This document shows positions 11,611-22,904 of a DNA stretch of 64,000 bases, one piece after another. Numbering within the stretch: the stretch's first letter is position 1; every line of letters begins with the position of its first letter. The DNA comes from Anthoceros angustus (Eukaryota; Streptophyta; Anthocerotopsida; Anthocerotales; Anthocerotaceae): contig VJWM01000151.1 of assembly GCA_010909165.1 (NCBI GenBank), positions 186,001-250,000 of the forward strand, written 5' to 3'. Under the pieces are notes generated by a model. It saw only the letters and a list, made by a program, of their open reading frames with translations, did not search any database and was not told the DNA's origin. The translations under genes and the position numbers were made by a program.

Positions 11611-12020
11611 GAAGAAGGCAAGCCTTTGCCTTTTGCTCGCACAACCAAGCTGGCGGAATTGACATGATTACGAGGTGTGGTCTGCAAATGCTAGGAGGGG
11701 CCTAGGTCTTGTTTGGCAAGCACGCTTATGAGCTGAGCTTTGGGGATCCGGCTGCAACATGGTGAAGGAATCGCGATGGGGATTCACTTGAGGAAGGCGA
11801 AATTTGTATTTGGGCTGCAAGCAAATGTGAAAGGGGCCATCGTGGTGGCCGCTCGAGGAGCAGCGAGGTCAATCAAGGGAGATTTGGCGGAGGAGTTCAC
11901 TAAGGAGAAATGTTGCTAAGGAGGTTGGTGAGGAGCTCGCTAGGGGCAGTACCATATATTCAAGGTGTGTGATGTGCTCGAGGGAGCTTGGGTGTGTTGG
12001 ACATGAGCATGTAAGAACTC

Positions 12021-12489
12021 CTAATTCAAGATCCTTGGGGTAGGATGTTGTTCCCTACCCATGTTGAAGAGCATAGGGGCCATGCTCGGCTTGAGGAACG
12101 TTCTCTTAGGGAGATGTGCCCTTAGGGAGATGTGGTCTCCTATCCTTTGACACGCATCACTCGATAAATTTCCATGTCCCTTTGCATAGTGGACCACCAA
12201 AAGCCGCAATAAAATCTTCTTGATACTTGTGCAGAATAATGTCCCCCGCCTCCTTAGTATGTAGAGGGCCTCCGCCACCACTGCAATTTGTTCGCCTCCA
12301 AACACCTTGAACTACTTTGTCTAGTCCTAGCTTATAGAGGATTCCTTTCCTCGAGACAATATGGTGCTGCCTTATGCACGAATACGACTTTTCCTTCTCG
12401 TGATAATCCGGTTGGTATCCGTCCCTAGTTGCGCCCCATCTCGATGTCGCCACGTGTCCTCCTCGATGATCCCGATCATCAAATCTCAT
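12021..12489 (-). pseudogene. Degraded gypsy integrase fragment, unit 4
   Basis: Two overlapping minus-strand frames: one with GILYKLGLDKVVQGVWRRTN, the other with SSDACQRIGDHISL and GREQHPTPRIL. Zinc-finger Cys/His order is recognisable but split by frameshifts. Equivalent to 2050-2633. Confidence 0.62.
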
Positions 12490-13148
12490 CTTCTATATAT
12501 TATAACGACATGTATATATAGCCCTCTGCGTGACATTCGAGAAATTGAACCCCCCTCTCCCCCCTTTCCAAGGAAGTTATCCTCCTTGGCTCATGCATGG
12601 CTCTATCTCATATCCTTTTCTACCATGGTCTCGACAAGGAACTTTCTAAACCCCAAAGGCCAAGGACTTCCTACTTGGATATTTATAAGTCCAAGGAACT
12701 TTGTTTCTCGGATGTCATAATAGACCCTAATTCCCCTATATATGCGTATCAAATGGGTTTTCTAACATATCCTACTCTCGCCTCCTTTCTACCGTTAACG
12801 CCTAAGTCTAGGACATCCCATGTGTTCTCTCAATTAACCAAGTCCTGGACCACCTCGGACGTCCTGAGCGACTTACCTACTATCTACCTTGCGTCTCGAA
12901 ACTTATGCTCGGACGCCTACAAATCCCCTACTTCCTACGAATTGTAGTCATCCTCCCTTCATCCATCCGCAAAAACTTCCCTACCGTAACCTTCCGCCTT
13001 GGTCCCCAAATTGTCTCGTGTTTTGCCAAAACTTAGGTGACCAAACTTTTCCGTTCCACAAACTTTTAAAAGCTTGTTTGAAAAGTTTGACAAAGTGCTT
13101 CTTTGTCCTCTTGATAAACCGTAGAATCAAGTTATATCTTTTACAGTT

Positions 13149-14520
13149 ATGATGACCTTAAACAATTCCAATCACTTGGAGATACAAGTCACAAGAACTT
13201 GTTCGCAACTAATTTAAAGAGAAGGCCAAAATTGCTCAAAATCATCTCACAAGATCTCTTCTATCTCATGCAGATATGCGTTAGGTCATCTTGTAAAAGA
13301 TGCACTTTGGTCAAGAGGATCATTGAAACAAATTTTTGCAATTGCAAGTAGACTTTAAATTGATTCCTTTCACGACGAGAAATCGTCCTACAATTAAAAA
13401 GTAACTGCACTATATATTGGGAAGTCCTTCAAAATGTCGCTATATTTTCAAACTAGATCCCTTGTGGAGCAACAAAATTAGTGCCATACTTCCAAAACAT
13501 CTTGGAATTGAGTGTGGCGACTTCCTTGTTGACGAAGACATTCTTAGTACAAAAGACAATTATGAGGAATTTTTCTAAGTGATGAAGAAGAAGAAGAAGA
13601 TTATGTAGAAGAAGAGAAGAAGAAGATTATGTAGAAGAAGAAGAAGAAGATTATGTAGAAGAAGAAGAAGAAGAAGATTATGTAGAAGAAGAAGAAGAAG
13701 AAGATTATGTAGAAGAAGAAGAAGAAGAAGAAGATTATGTAGAAGAAGAAGAAGAAGATTATGTAGAAGAAGAAGAAGAAGATTATGTAGAAAATGAGGA
13801 AGAGGAAGAGGAAAATGAGTATGAGCATAATAGTTCAACCGACAAAGAAAGCAAATATGAGCAAGACATTCATCTTGATGTGGAAGACATGAAAAAATCG
13901 TCCGGGGTCCAAGGTATGAAGAAATTGAATGTAGCAACTCCTTCACTAATGACGAAGATATTCTTGGTGAGGATGAAGATGATGATGAGGGAATATTTCT
14001 AAAAGAGGAAGAAGATTATGCAAAAATATTTTCTGAAGAGGGAATAACTATAAGGAAAATGATGAAGAAAAAGAATATAAAGAAGATGAAGAAGAAAACG
14101 ACTACAAGGAAAATGAAGAAGAAATCGATTATAACGACAAGCATATTTTTAGTGAAGAACACGTAATATGAGCAATACATTTTCAAGACGAATATGAGGA
14201 GGACATTTCTACTCAAGAGGTAAACCAATATGCCGAGGACATTTCTACGCATCTTGATCTAGGTACATTTTTATGAAGAAAAATGAATGAGAACGAAGAA
14301 TTTCTCTTAGAAGAAGTAAACCAATATGAGGAGAACTTAGATATTTTTATAGAGCAAGAAAATGAATATGAGAAAGATATTTTTATTGAAGAGGAAAACA
14401 AATATGAAGAAGACGTCCTTAAGACATTCACTCAAGACATTCTTACTCCACAAGAAGATGAATATGAGGAACTATGGAATGCCATTTGCAACACGCCATA
14501 TCTTTTTCACGTGAGACGTA
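13149..14520 (+). pseudogene. Alba-like domain plus acidic-repeat protein, degraded copy 4
   Basis: The Alba part (from 13149) has several 1-2 base losses. The acidic part includes a (GAA)n tract at 13583-13800 and a readable 108-codon frame, 14283-14609, of about 13-residue repeats such as EENKYEEDVLKTFTQDIL, ending in LWNAICNTPYLFHVRRK. Compared with 39758-41170 it has the same module order but broken frames. Upstream is the tandem array; downstream is the retroelement-like piece. Likely pseudogene, subject to the indel caveat. Confidence 0.6.
13583..13800 (+). repeat. (GAA)n microsatellite, copy 2
   Basis: GAA runs interrupted seven times by gattatgtagaa. Homologous to 3748-3958 with a different arrangement of run lengths, as expected for a slippage-prone coding microsatellite. 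Confidence 0.9.
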
Positions 14521-15000
14521 AGTGGCCGTGTGCTTCTCCATGCGGTCAAGCAAGGTCAATTAGGGCTCATCTCATCATGTACCTCTCCGTGGTGATCAAG
14601 TCTCACTAAACTAAGTGTGACAACATTCTCTTTCAAGACATCCTTACTCAAAGAAGAAGATGAGGAACTATGGAATGCCATTTGCAGCATGCCATATATT
14701 TTTACGTGATACGTAAGTGGTGCATACTTCTCCATGCGGCTAAGGTCAATTAGGGATTAGTTGTACCTGTGCGTGGTGACCAAGTCTCCATGAAATTGAG
14801 TGTGACTACCTTTCCACTCAAGACATTCTTACTCAACGAGAAGACAAATATGAGGAACTATGGAATGCCATTTGCAGCATGCCACATAGTTTTTTTTTCG
14901 TGATACGTAAGTGGCCATATACTTCTCCATGATCAGGTAGGGTCAATTAGGCCTGACTTGTACCCCATCCGTGGTGACCAAGTCTCCGTGGTAAACGTGG
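14430..15000 (+). repeat. About 200-bp tandem repeat spanning the acidic-gene 3' end (3 copies)
   Basis: Units starting at about 14430, 14630 and 14820 each contain caagacattcttact (or a variant), gaggaactatggaatgcca, catgccatat, an acgtaagtgg-type string, and ggtcaattagg. The same three-unit array is at 41075-41660. Copy 1 (4580-4780) has a single unit. Each unit includes one acidic repeat plus the start of the retroelement-like piece. Confidence 0.8.
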
Positions 15001-15340
15001 TGCTCACTGACCCTACAAGAGATGCCAACTCTATACTGGCTAATCATCACGAACCGCCCATGTTGGGCAGCTGTTGGAGCGGCGGCGCTCAAGGTCAATA
15101 AGTACAAGGAGATGGAAGTGCACCAGCTCTTCATTTTGCTCGCTTTCCAAATGTATGGCACATTGGCTGAGGACTTTGATAAATTTATCAAGTCGCTCAA
15201 GCCTTTCACGGTCACATACATGGTGTGGGGCTTCCTAGCTCTTGGACTTCACAGCTTTCTTTCCACAACATGTGTCCATTGCTCTCCAGCCCATACGAGG
15301 CATCCTTAGGACGACAATGATAATAGGTGATCATGGTGAC
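15000..15340 (+). pseudogene. Retroelement-like C-terminal ORF remnant, copy 2
   Basis: Frames read VVLTDPTRDANS, then in another frame KEMEVHQLFILLAFQMYGTL and AEDFDKFIKS, and then FTAFFPQHVSIALQ followed by GILRTTM. The order (xVxxTHPT, an acidic/helical stretch, LAxxxYG, ALQRA) recalls the C-terminal region of some retroelement polyproteins. At least two frameshifts. The assignment is an inference from pattern; a database search is needed to confirm it. Confidence 0.3.
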
Positions 15341-16023
15341 ACCTCGATTGGTCAGTGATCACCTGGCACACCGTTTTCATACGTGAATCGAGCCACCAAA
15401 GCGTGCTCACATCCTCTAAAACCTACTTAGTCATGATATTGCGGGAGCCATAGATTTTAGATTCGAGCTTAGTTGCTTCCTACACGGACCCTTGAGGTCC
15501 CTAGCTAGTGTTAGCCTTTGAAAGGTAGATGGGCTTACCCCATCTCTTCTCCTTTAATAAAAGCCCTTTTATTTTCTTCTCCATGCGGCATGTATTATTT
15601 GTCACTTGCAAATATATTTACTATATATATCAAATTTATATTTTTGTACTTAACTATTTAAGTTATAAAATATAAAATACAAAATATTGATACTCACCTA
15701 TAGGTGTGGGCCTTGTGCTGGCGTGTCTTGTCGACAATTAGGTGCTATGTACCAAGGGAAGAAGCTTCATACATGATGCCCATGTCTATGGCGGAAGGAT
15801 GTGGTGGACATGTGGTGATTGTAGGATATGGTGTGAGGAAAGGGTAAAGGGGCCTAGATCATCATGCGATAGGCAGCAGTGAGGGCATCACTCCAATAGG
15901 ACGTACATTCGTCGGACCTCTTTAGATCAAGCGTTTGCCCGGCGCTTAGTGCGATTGTATAAATTTGCAAATTTAAAGGAGCTTGGGCGAGGATCGCTTT
16001 GTTGGCAACTTTTTGGTGCTAGT
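15341..16023. other. 3' flank of the Alba module, copy 2
   Basis: Matches 5000-5658, including the ctttaataaaagccc block near 15550 and the short CGGH-containing frame near 15790. No independent gene. It ends at the LTR-element insertion point (ggtgctag at 16016-16023). Confidence 0.6.
16019..16023. repeat. Left target-site duplication GCTAG
   Basis: GCTAG precedes the element start TGTGGG. GCTAG also follows the element's other end at 33046-33050. The empty site in duplication copy 1 (near 5655) has GCTAG once. Five bases is the usual Ty3/gypsy duplication length. Confidence 0.85.
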
Positions 16024-19000
16024 GTGGGCTATGGACTTCCCTTGGGGGGTAGGAATTAAGGGGGGCTTTGTTTTTTTGGTAGGTTGGAATATTAAAATAA
16101 GGCGGAAAAGGAGGAATAAGCACGGATAGCACTCCGGACTGGACTCCGGAGTATACTCCGGACTCCGGAGTGGGCAACGTACGGAACCACAGGCGAGCCT
16201 GACTCGTCGGTTGAGCAGGATAAGTCCGGACCCACTCAAGGTCAAAAGCAAATAAACGCTAGGAAAGTAACTTAGTTGAGTCGTGAGGATAGACTAAGCG
16301 GGCGCCACTGGACCACCTTGAGTGGAGGTCGGGCATCACGACTGTAGCCTTGCGAGGCCGTTATAGCGGTATTCACGCCCAGCAGCTGCCTTGGCGGCGT
16401 AAAGGCTTGAGAGGTCCTGGGAGCCATGGAACTGGTAGGCGCAACATTGTGACCGGCGCTATCCGGACTTTGGGCCCAGGCTGGGAGGCGGGGGAATTAG
16501 TCAGTGGCACTTGGATGTGTTCAGTCATGCAGGCGTTTGTCACTCTGGTCAGGAGTTCGCGGAAGATGTTGGCCAGCAAGGAGGTTGATCCAAGAACCTC
16601 GGGAGGATCTAAGCGATGGACCTTGGAGGTCTGAGGCCTCGCCCAAGGAGGAAGAAGGCGTGGTTCAGGCCCCTCAAGGCGAGAAGGAAGATAAAAGCGA
16701 TCTTTGAGGCACAGGCAGCGGACAACCAGGTGGTTGATATACGGGCCATGAGTAGGCATAGCCGGATTATTATCCATTGGAACACTGCTCACCAAGGTGG
16801 ATCACCTTGGTGATAACTTATTGTATTCTGCATGCGTTCGTGAGGAAGAGGCGGGGAGGAAGGATTATCTTCGCCCGGTTCGATCGAGGCCATGGTGAGG
16901 CGAAGCCCTCGCCATCAGGTGTCCCATGCAGTCATGTATGGGGACATTTGAACTCTGAAGGAGGAGAGATCGGCGGGGCGCTCGGGAAGGGTGGAGGCCC
17001 TGGGAAGTGGAGGCGTGCAAGGCGCCCGAGGTGGGGGCCGACCCTCTAAGGCCAAGCGGACCGGGAGGAGGGCGGGAGGATTCGGACTCCATCGTGGAGC
17101 GGACCCCTCACCACCCGAGGGAAGTATGGGAGAAATCCCTTCCCTTCTCACAGTGCCTCCTCCCAGCAACCGGGAGGAGGCAGGAGGAAGCGGGAGGCGG
17201 GAGTTGGCGGTTGCGGCTCGGTAGCCCGGCAACCGACGTGAGCCCGGACTCGGCGGGAACCAGGCGCAAGGCAGCGTCTGTGACACCTCGACGGTGCAGT
17301 GCCCTTACCCTTGCAGTGTAAGAGGCGGTGGAGGCGAGAAAGGGGCCAGGAGGCGGCGAGGCGGAGGTCCTTGGCGGCCGCACAGGCAGTCATCCCCAAG
17401 CAGGGAAGGGGCAAAAGGCTCCGGACCCCTCACCCCCAGGCCCAGGGAAGAGGGCAAATAAGGCCCAGCGGCCAAGAGGGCCAAGGAGGGTGGCTCGGGG
17501 CTCACTCGGGACCTAAGGGTCTGATTAGGTCCGGAGAACCGTCGGACTTACTCGGTGCGGTATGGAGGTCCTTGGCGGACCGGCCCGCTCCCTCACGGAC
17601 TTTGTGGGGGCCTCACCGTGGCGGCCGTGGAAGAAACACGGCGGGTCACAGCTCGTCATGGGCCGGTATGCTTTGGGGTCTCTGGGGGCGGAAGACCCGA
17701 GGTAAAGCCACCGGGCGTATGGTGCTCCTCCGGGAGGCGGTTGGAGGGGCCCGGGAGGCGAGGAGGCGAAGCTCTCGGCGCATCGAGGAAGGAAGCGAGG
17801 CCGAGAGGAAGTCGGTCCATCCGAAGGACGGACTAAATTCCTTGTGGGTGGCGGTGAGCGACCTGAGAGGCCCAAGCAGGCGGAAGACCTCTGCAGGCGG
17901 AGGAAGCGGAGGAGGCCGGGCGCAAGCGGAGAAGGCTCGTGGCTGGCGGAGGCCCGGCGGACCCAAATGGGTGGCTTCAGTGAAAGCGGCAAGGAGGCCG
18001 TACTCAAGCCGGGATCACTATCGGCGTGATCGGGCGGTGGAGGAGGCGAGGATAGGCTAACTCTGAAGAAGGCGGGGAGGCGGCGGGCAGTGCAGGCCGG
18101 CCATGCAGGAGGAGGAAGCGGCAAGGAGATGGAGGATCTCGGTCTCGGTGCGTGGTGGGCGTGGCGGGGAGATGGAAGACGCAAGGAGACCACAGGCTGC
18201 GGCTCAAGTTACCATTGAGAGGAATGGTAGTCGGGCGTGATCGCGGATCACGAGCGAAATAAGCTCCGGCTCTGTTGGCGGAGGAGGCGGCGATGGAGCA
18301 GAGGCGGGGCGTCGCGAAATGGAGAAGGACACAGGCGAGGCCCATGATCAGGCGAGTTGTTGCCGCTTTGGAGAGGAGATGGCGGAGTTACGGCGGAATG
18401 AGCGGAGGCGAGGCTGGGCCTTGAGAAAAGAAATTGGTCCGATTGAGAAAGCGGAAGGGCAGCTGCGCTATGTAGCTAGCGGAGGCGAGAGGCTGGGCGG
18501 GGCGGAGCAGCAGTGGCGGGGAGGTGGCAGCGCCCTTGTAGCCTCGCGTGTCTGACCGGCTCAATTTGTCAAACTGGCGGGGAGGTGGCCCAAGCAGGCG
18601 GAGGCCCGGCAGGAACACCTATGGCGAAGGGAGTATCGGGTGCTCGGGGCTGCGTGGAAGAAAATTCGACAAGTTGATTCGGACTTTGCCTATTACCGCA
18701 GCTCCTTAAGACATTGGCGACCTCTCGGTGCCGTCAAATCGGACCTGGAAGGCTCGGAAGGATGAAGGGCATGGGGCGGCCGCAGGGACTCTAGTGGCCT
18801 GTTTGGAGGCAGCAGTGGCGGGGAGAAGAGCATCGGGAGGAGGCGGGGGCCATGAATCCCGAGGTAAGTCAGCACACTTTTCGGGAAGATAGGCGGGGGC
18901 CTTGAAGAGTGGAAGGAGGAAGCCGGCCAAGACAAGGTCGGTGGGAAGGATGAGGACCTAGCGATGAGAGGTCCCAGAGAGTCGGGCGTGAGGCCGGACC

Positions 19001-19989
19001 CCGGTAATAAGTCGGACCAGGTCCAGACCCGAAGATGAGGACCCAGTGAGGCCGGACTCGGGAAGAGCGGACTCCGAGTTCCGACTCGGGTCGAGGCCGG
19101 ACCAGTCGGGACTCGAAATGAGGAGTCCCCTCAGACTTCTGTTGGGAAGGCAGCGGTCGGTGGCCCTGGACGGGGACCAGGGGCCAGAAGCAGCGTTGTG
19201 TGATCGTCGGGCCGATGTAAGACGGGATTCGGGAAGAGGAAGGGTCCGCCTCGCGGATCATCCGATTAGGTGCGCCCATGTCGAGCGGAGATTGGACCAC
19301 CAATCCCGGGAACCGGGACCTTCAGACCGTGAGCGAAGGAGATAGGAGGAGGAATAGGATGGTAGGCGGCGATTAGGCGTCTTGGTGGCCGGCTCGAATA
19401 GGGGTGTAATAAAGGCGCCGACCTCGTAGTATAAGAGGTGAAATGCTCTAAGTAAAGTATCTTTCTCTTGGTGTTGATGCGTTCTTGCGGACCCTTGTCG
19501 TCTTCTTGCTAACGTGAGTCTGAGTCACGGCGAGCCGCGGCCGGAGGCGTCAAGGTTACAGTGTGGACCCTAACGTGTGGTGGTGTGTGCGAGAAGGGTG
19601 GCGGACCCCTGAGCGGCGCGCGTCGAGCGGCCGGAGCGTGTGAGCGGAGGACTCGGGAGGCGTGTAGCCGGACGGAGGCCCGGCGAGCAGCGGAGGAGGT
19701 CGGGCTGCATGTAGCGTTTTCCTAAGGCATGAGTGTGGTGTGAGTGGAGAGAAGAGCGGACTAGAGGTGCAAGTGAGCGTGAGCGATCTGGAGACAGGTC
19801 CCTAAGCGTTTAGCCACACGGGCATGCGGTGAGCGTTGCGAGTAGTTAGATCTGAGCGAATATGCGTTGAGGCGGAGCAGACGAGTGAAAGAGTAAATGC
19901 GAAAGCAGCGGCAAGCGCTATCATTCCCTTGAGCGGACTCCTTCCTACAAACGGGATTGTGCGGCGTGGCCGTCGGTAGTCGCGCCACA
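16024..19989 (+). repeat. 5' LTR (about 4.0 kb)
   Basis: Begins TGTGGGCTATGGACTTCCC and ends near gtcgcgccaca, just before the PBS. The same beginning occurs at 25711 and 27387, and the same end (tagcgtttagccacacggg, then gtcgcg) at 33045. A likely 3' processing signal (gtaataaagg near 19408) and a TATA-like gtataagagg (near 19427) lie near its end. Long ORFs here (for example 17299-18060) are Arg/Gly/Pro-rich by-products of GC content and are not conserved in frame with the 3' LTR. Confidence 0.88.
16131..16171. promoter_or_regulatory. ACTCCGGAGT palindrome cluster in LTR
   Basis: About 110 bp into the LTR the self-complementary decamer ACTCCGGAGT and its half-copies are stacked with a central GTATAC. 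The other two LTR starts (25815 and 27490) hold the same cluster but mostly read ACTCGGAGT, one C shorter. Could be a regulatory protein site or a cruciform; function unknown. Confidence 0.45.
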
Positions 19990-19992
19990 TTT

Positions 19993-20012
19993 TGGCGCCG
20001 TTGCGGGGAATG
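19993..20012 (+). promoter_or_regulatory. Primer binding site
   Basis: TGGCGCCGTTGCGGGGAATG lies a few bases after the LTR end. It is close to the TGGCGCCGTTGCCGGGG PBS found in many large plant gypsy elements, which primes from the 3' end of a host tRNA (usually given as tRNA-Arg). One C appears to be missing. Confidence 0.75.
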
Positions 20013-20216
20013 AAATCGTTCCGTAGCGTGGATGCGTGGAGGGCGTGAGGTAGTTAAGGGGAATTTGAGAGTCGGACGTTGTGCCGAGGCGCTCCGTGCG
20101 AACCGTGAGACGAGCTCGGCGAGGACACCGATGCAGGTAGCGCGGTGGAGTTAGCCGGATCGTGAGGAGGCGACCCGAGTCGGTGGCGATAAGGGAGGCG
20201 GTTCCTCTCCGCGACG

Positions 20217-21450
20217 ATGGCAACAACAAAAACAAGCCTACTCCCTCTTTGGGGAAAGAAGGAGGATGAAACCTTTGTGGAGGATTTGTGTCAGCGGAAC
20301 TTCAACGGAGAAGGATCGGATGCACGACTCATCCGGTATTCGAGGTCCTTAGGAGCAGTGACTCAATGGTGCAGAGAAATGCAAGCCACCCCGCTCCTGC
20401 TACCTTCGAAGCACTGAAGGATGCCTTCTTGGAAAGATTCCGCGGAATCGACCAGGAAGGCTACGTCCTGTCCAAGCTTAAGAATCTAAAGCGGGGCAAG
20501 ACGGAGAAGCTGGGATCGTACATCGAGCGGTTCTATGCCCTTTAGGATCGGCACCCCACTCACACCACGATGCAAGCGGTGCGCTGGTTCGCAGCCGGCC
20601 TACCTAAGCCAATGGCTAAGCATGTCTTTTGCTTGCGAGAAGGATGTGAGTAAAGGCGGTCTGCGGCGAGAACTCAGAATCGATGCACCAGCGGAGGCGA
20701 GAACAACTCGGGAGGAAGAAGAAGAAGAAGGCGGTCGGAATCCGAGATGAAGAGCCCTCGGAGGAGGAGGAGGAAGAAGCGAGGCCACTTGGAGGAAGAG
20801 GAGGAGATTTCAGTGGAATCCAAGCCTCACGGAGGCGGAGGAACCCGCGTCGTAAACCAAGAAGAAGCGTGGTGAAGCGGCGCGAGAAGAAGGAGGTTGC
20901 GATACTAGCTCGGTCACGAGGCACCTCGGACCCAGCGCCCTTGAAAGAGGTAGCTGGTTTGAGGAAGACACAGAGAGAGTCATAAAGAAGGTGGAGGAGT
21001 TAACGATCAATCAAGTGAAGATCGTGAGCGGCGAAGGTGGCCACCAGTCGGACTCATTTGTGGTGTGCGGTGTGCCACCGGCATGGGCACTCGGTGCCCC
21101 TCCGGACGTGAACCGGTGAAAGTACTATGAGGAGGCGAGGCGGTGGAGGATGCTTACGTGCAAGAAGCACCCCGGGCCGCGATACGCGATGTATCCCGGT
21201 AGAGGTCCATCCATACACGCCCTCCGATGCAACCCGAATGGGAGGACCCCGGGAATTCTTGAGCGGTGGTCTCTGGGCCTTGGAAACCGGGCACTATTCA
21301 ATGTCCATACCCCACGGGCAAGGTGAGTTGAGCAGCTTGTGTGGAGATTGCGGTGGGGCACATGCCGAGGCGGTGTGTCACCTCGCTCGGGGAGTGCGCG
21401 CCATGAGGGAGCCAAAGCGCCTCCCTTTAAGGCCGTCGTCTGATTGAAGA
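20217..21450 (+). pseudogene. Retrotransposon gag (capsid and nucleocapsid), frameshifted
   Basis: ATG at 20217 opens MATTKTSLLPLWGKKEDETF. A frameshift near 20410 leads into the capsid-type Retrotrans_gag core FLERFRGIDQEGYVLSKLKN and EKLGSYIERFYAL (20430-20545). Another break precedes AGLPKPMAKHVF-type text. A long Glu/Arg-rich stretch follows (20680-20990). Near 21339-21378 lies CGDCGGAHAEAVC, a zinc-knuckle-like CCHC in which the spacing is one residue short of C-x2-C-x4-H-x4-C, perhaps from a lost codon. Gag packages element RNA in virus-like particles. Non-functional as read. Confidence 0.75.
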
Positions 21451-21989
21451 TGCGGATGGCGGAGTGGGAGGACACCAAGGGAACTTGGAGCAGGTGGCAA
21501 GTTCGCCAAGGAAGGAGGAGACCGGAGTCTTGGAGGTGTCAACGAGCCCGGGGAAAGAGCGGAAGGAAAGGCGGTTGAAAAGAAGAAGAATGGGAGAGTA
21601 CAGCGGACACGGAGGAGGTGTTCGGAAGGAGGAGACTCGGTTAAGGGGCAAGTTGGATCAGAACCCCGGCAAAATTAAGAAAGGCTCCCAGATGGTAAGG
21701 AGCGGACTCCCCAACCCGATTTCCGGATGTGGTTGGGAGGTGCGGAGATGCTTCAAGAAGAAATCCGGGATCCGGGTGGTCCAGTCAGCGGAGTAAGAAC
21801 CTCGGAGCCCGGATGTGCGTTGCTCTCTGAAGTCCCACCATTCAAGGTGGCGGACACGATGATGAACCAACATCTAGTCCCTTTGATTGTTGAGAGACAA
21901 CCAATCTCGGAGGAGGTCACGCCATCGGAGAAGCAACCACGGAAGCTCCTTCAGCCGTAAAAAGCGTGGAGGTAAGAGTGGTATCCCAC

Positions 21990-22320
21990 GGACCCGAGCG
22001 TGGTTGGTGGAGATCGGGGATGCGTGGTCAAGAAGCATGCCCCTGGATACGGGATCGGGGGTTAACCTCATTACGGAGGCCACCGCTCGGCGCCTGGGGT
22101 TTACTACGTTCGAACACTCCACCAAAACCCTAAGGATGGCGGACATGTCGGGCGTGCGCTGCGAGGTACTCGCGGTCAAGCTAATATCTCGGGAGCTGTA
22201 CCTGGACTTTGTGGTCATCAAGCGGGGCCTCTCAGGTAAATCTGTTGGGCGTCGTGGCTGGACTTGCTCAGACGAAGTTACACTTCGGCAGGAAGGAAAT
22301 CCACTTTAAACCCGTGGATT
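21990..22320 (+). pseudogene. Retrotransposon aspartic protease
   Basis: The frame 21887-22309 contains LDTGSGVNLITEATARRLGF near 22043, with the D-T/S-G catalytic triplet of retropepsins, followed by the hydrophobic strand LAVKLISRELYLDFVVIK. The usual ILG-type strand near the end is not clear. The protease would process the gag-pol polyprotein. Frame breaks on both sides. Confidence 0.75.
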
Positions 22321-22904
22321 GGGATCCGAAGGTAAGAGAAGAAAGAGTGGCGCTCACTTGGAGTAAGGACACATACTGTGGGGAAACTGTGAGCACCACT
22401 GAGGGGTACACCTCGGCCGAGGATAGTGCAAATGATGAAAGGGAAGACACGGACGATGCTTACCCTTTCCCCAAAATCACATGGTCAGAGGAGGAGATGG
22501 ATTACAGGGGCCTTTGAGGCGGAGGTGGGCGAGGAGGATTGCTTCCGGGTGGCGCATGAGAACAAGGCGGCGAAGGTCAGCGGAGGATGAAGAGGAGGAC
22601 GGAGGAAGTGACCGCTTCACCTCGGACGAACTCTTAGAGTGGGGAATGCGTGAAGATGAACCTCGGGTGGAGGATGGCGGCGGCGTGGCGAAGCGAAGAG
22701 AAAGGCGGTCAATCCGGCGATGTGGAAGGCGTGGAGGTCCGTCAGGAAATTCCTAAAATTCCAAGGTATGCCGTGAGGAAAAGCGAGACCTCCACGGTTG
22801 TTGGGGGAATTCAGTGAGGTGTTGCTTCAAGGTCCACGGATATGAAGGCATTCCCAAAGCGGTGAGAACAGGATAGACTGAAACCGGAGGCGTGCAGGTT
22901 CGGA

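Larger units (their letters stand above)
8283..13364. repeat. Tandem triplication of the integrase/Alba-5' unit
   Basis: Three head-to-tail units: 8283-10065, 10066-11610 and 11611-13364, each matching 1769-3538. Internal junctions read ttaaattgatgaagg (10061) and ttaaattgatgaagaagg (11605), that is, the Alba frame is cut at the same place and joined to the same upstream point. The middle unit is shorter because about 200 bp of the integrase region (near 10580) is replaced by about 40 bp of other sequence. Only the last unit runs on into an acidic tail. Units differ mainly by short indels. Confidence 0.92.

Noticed and set aside
17299-18060. 253-codon Arg/Gly-rich ORF in the 5' LTR
   Set aside because: Sits in a GC-rich LTR with open frames on both strands; not kept in frame in the 3' LTR copy; no domain.
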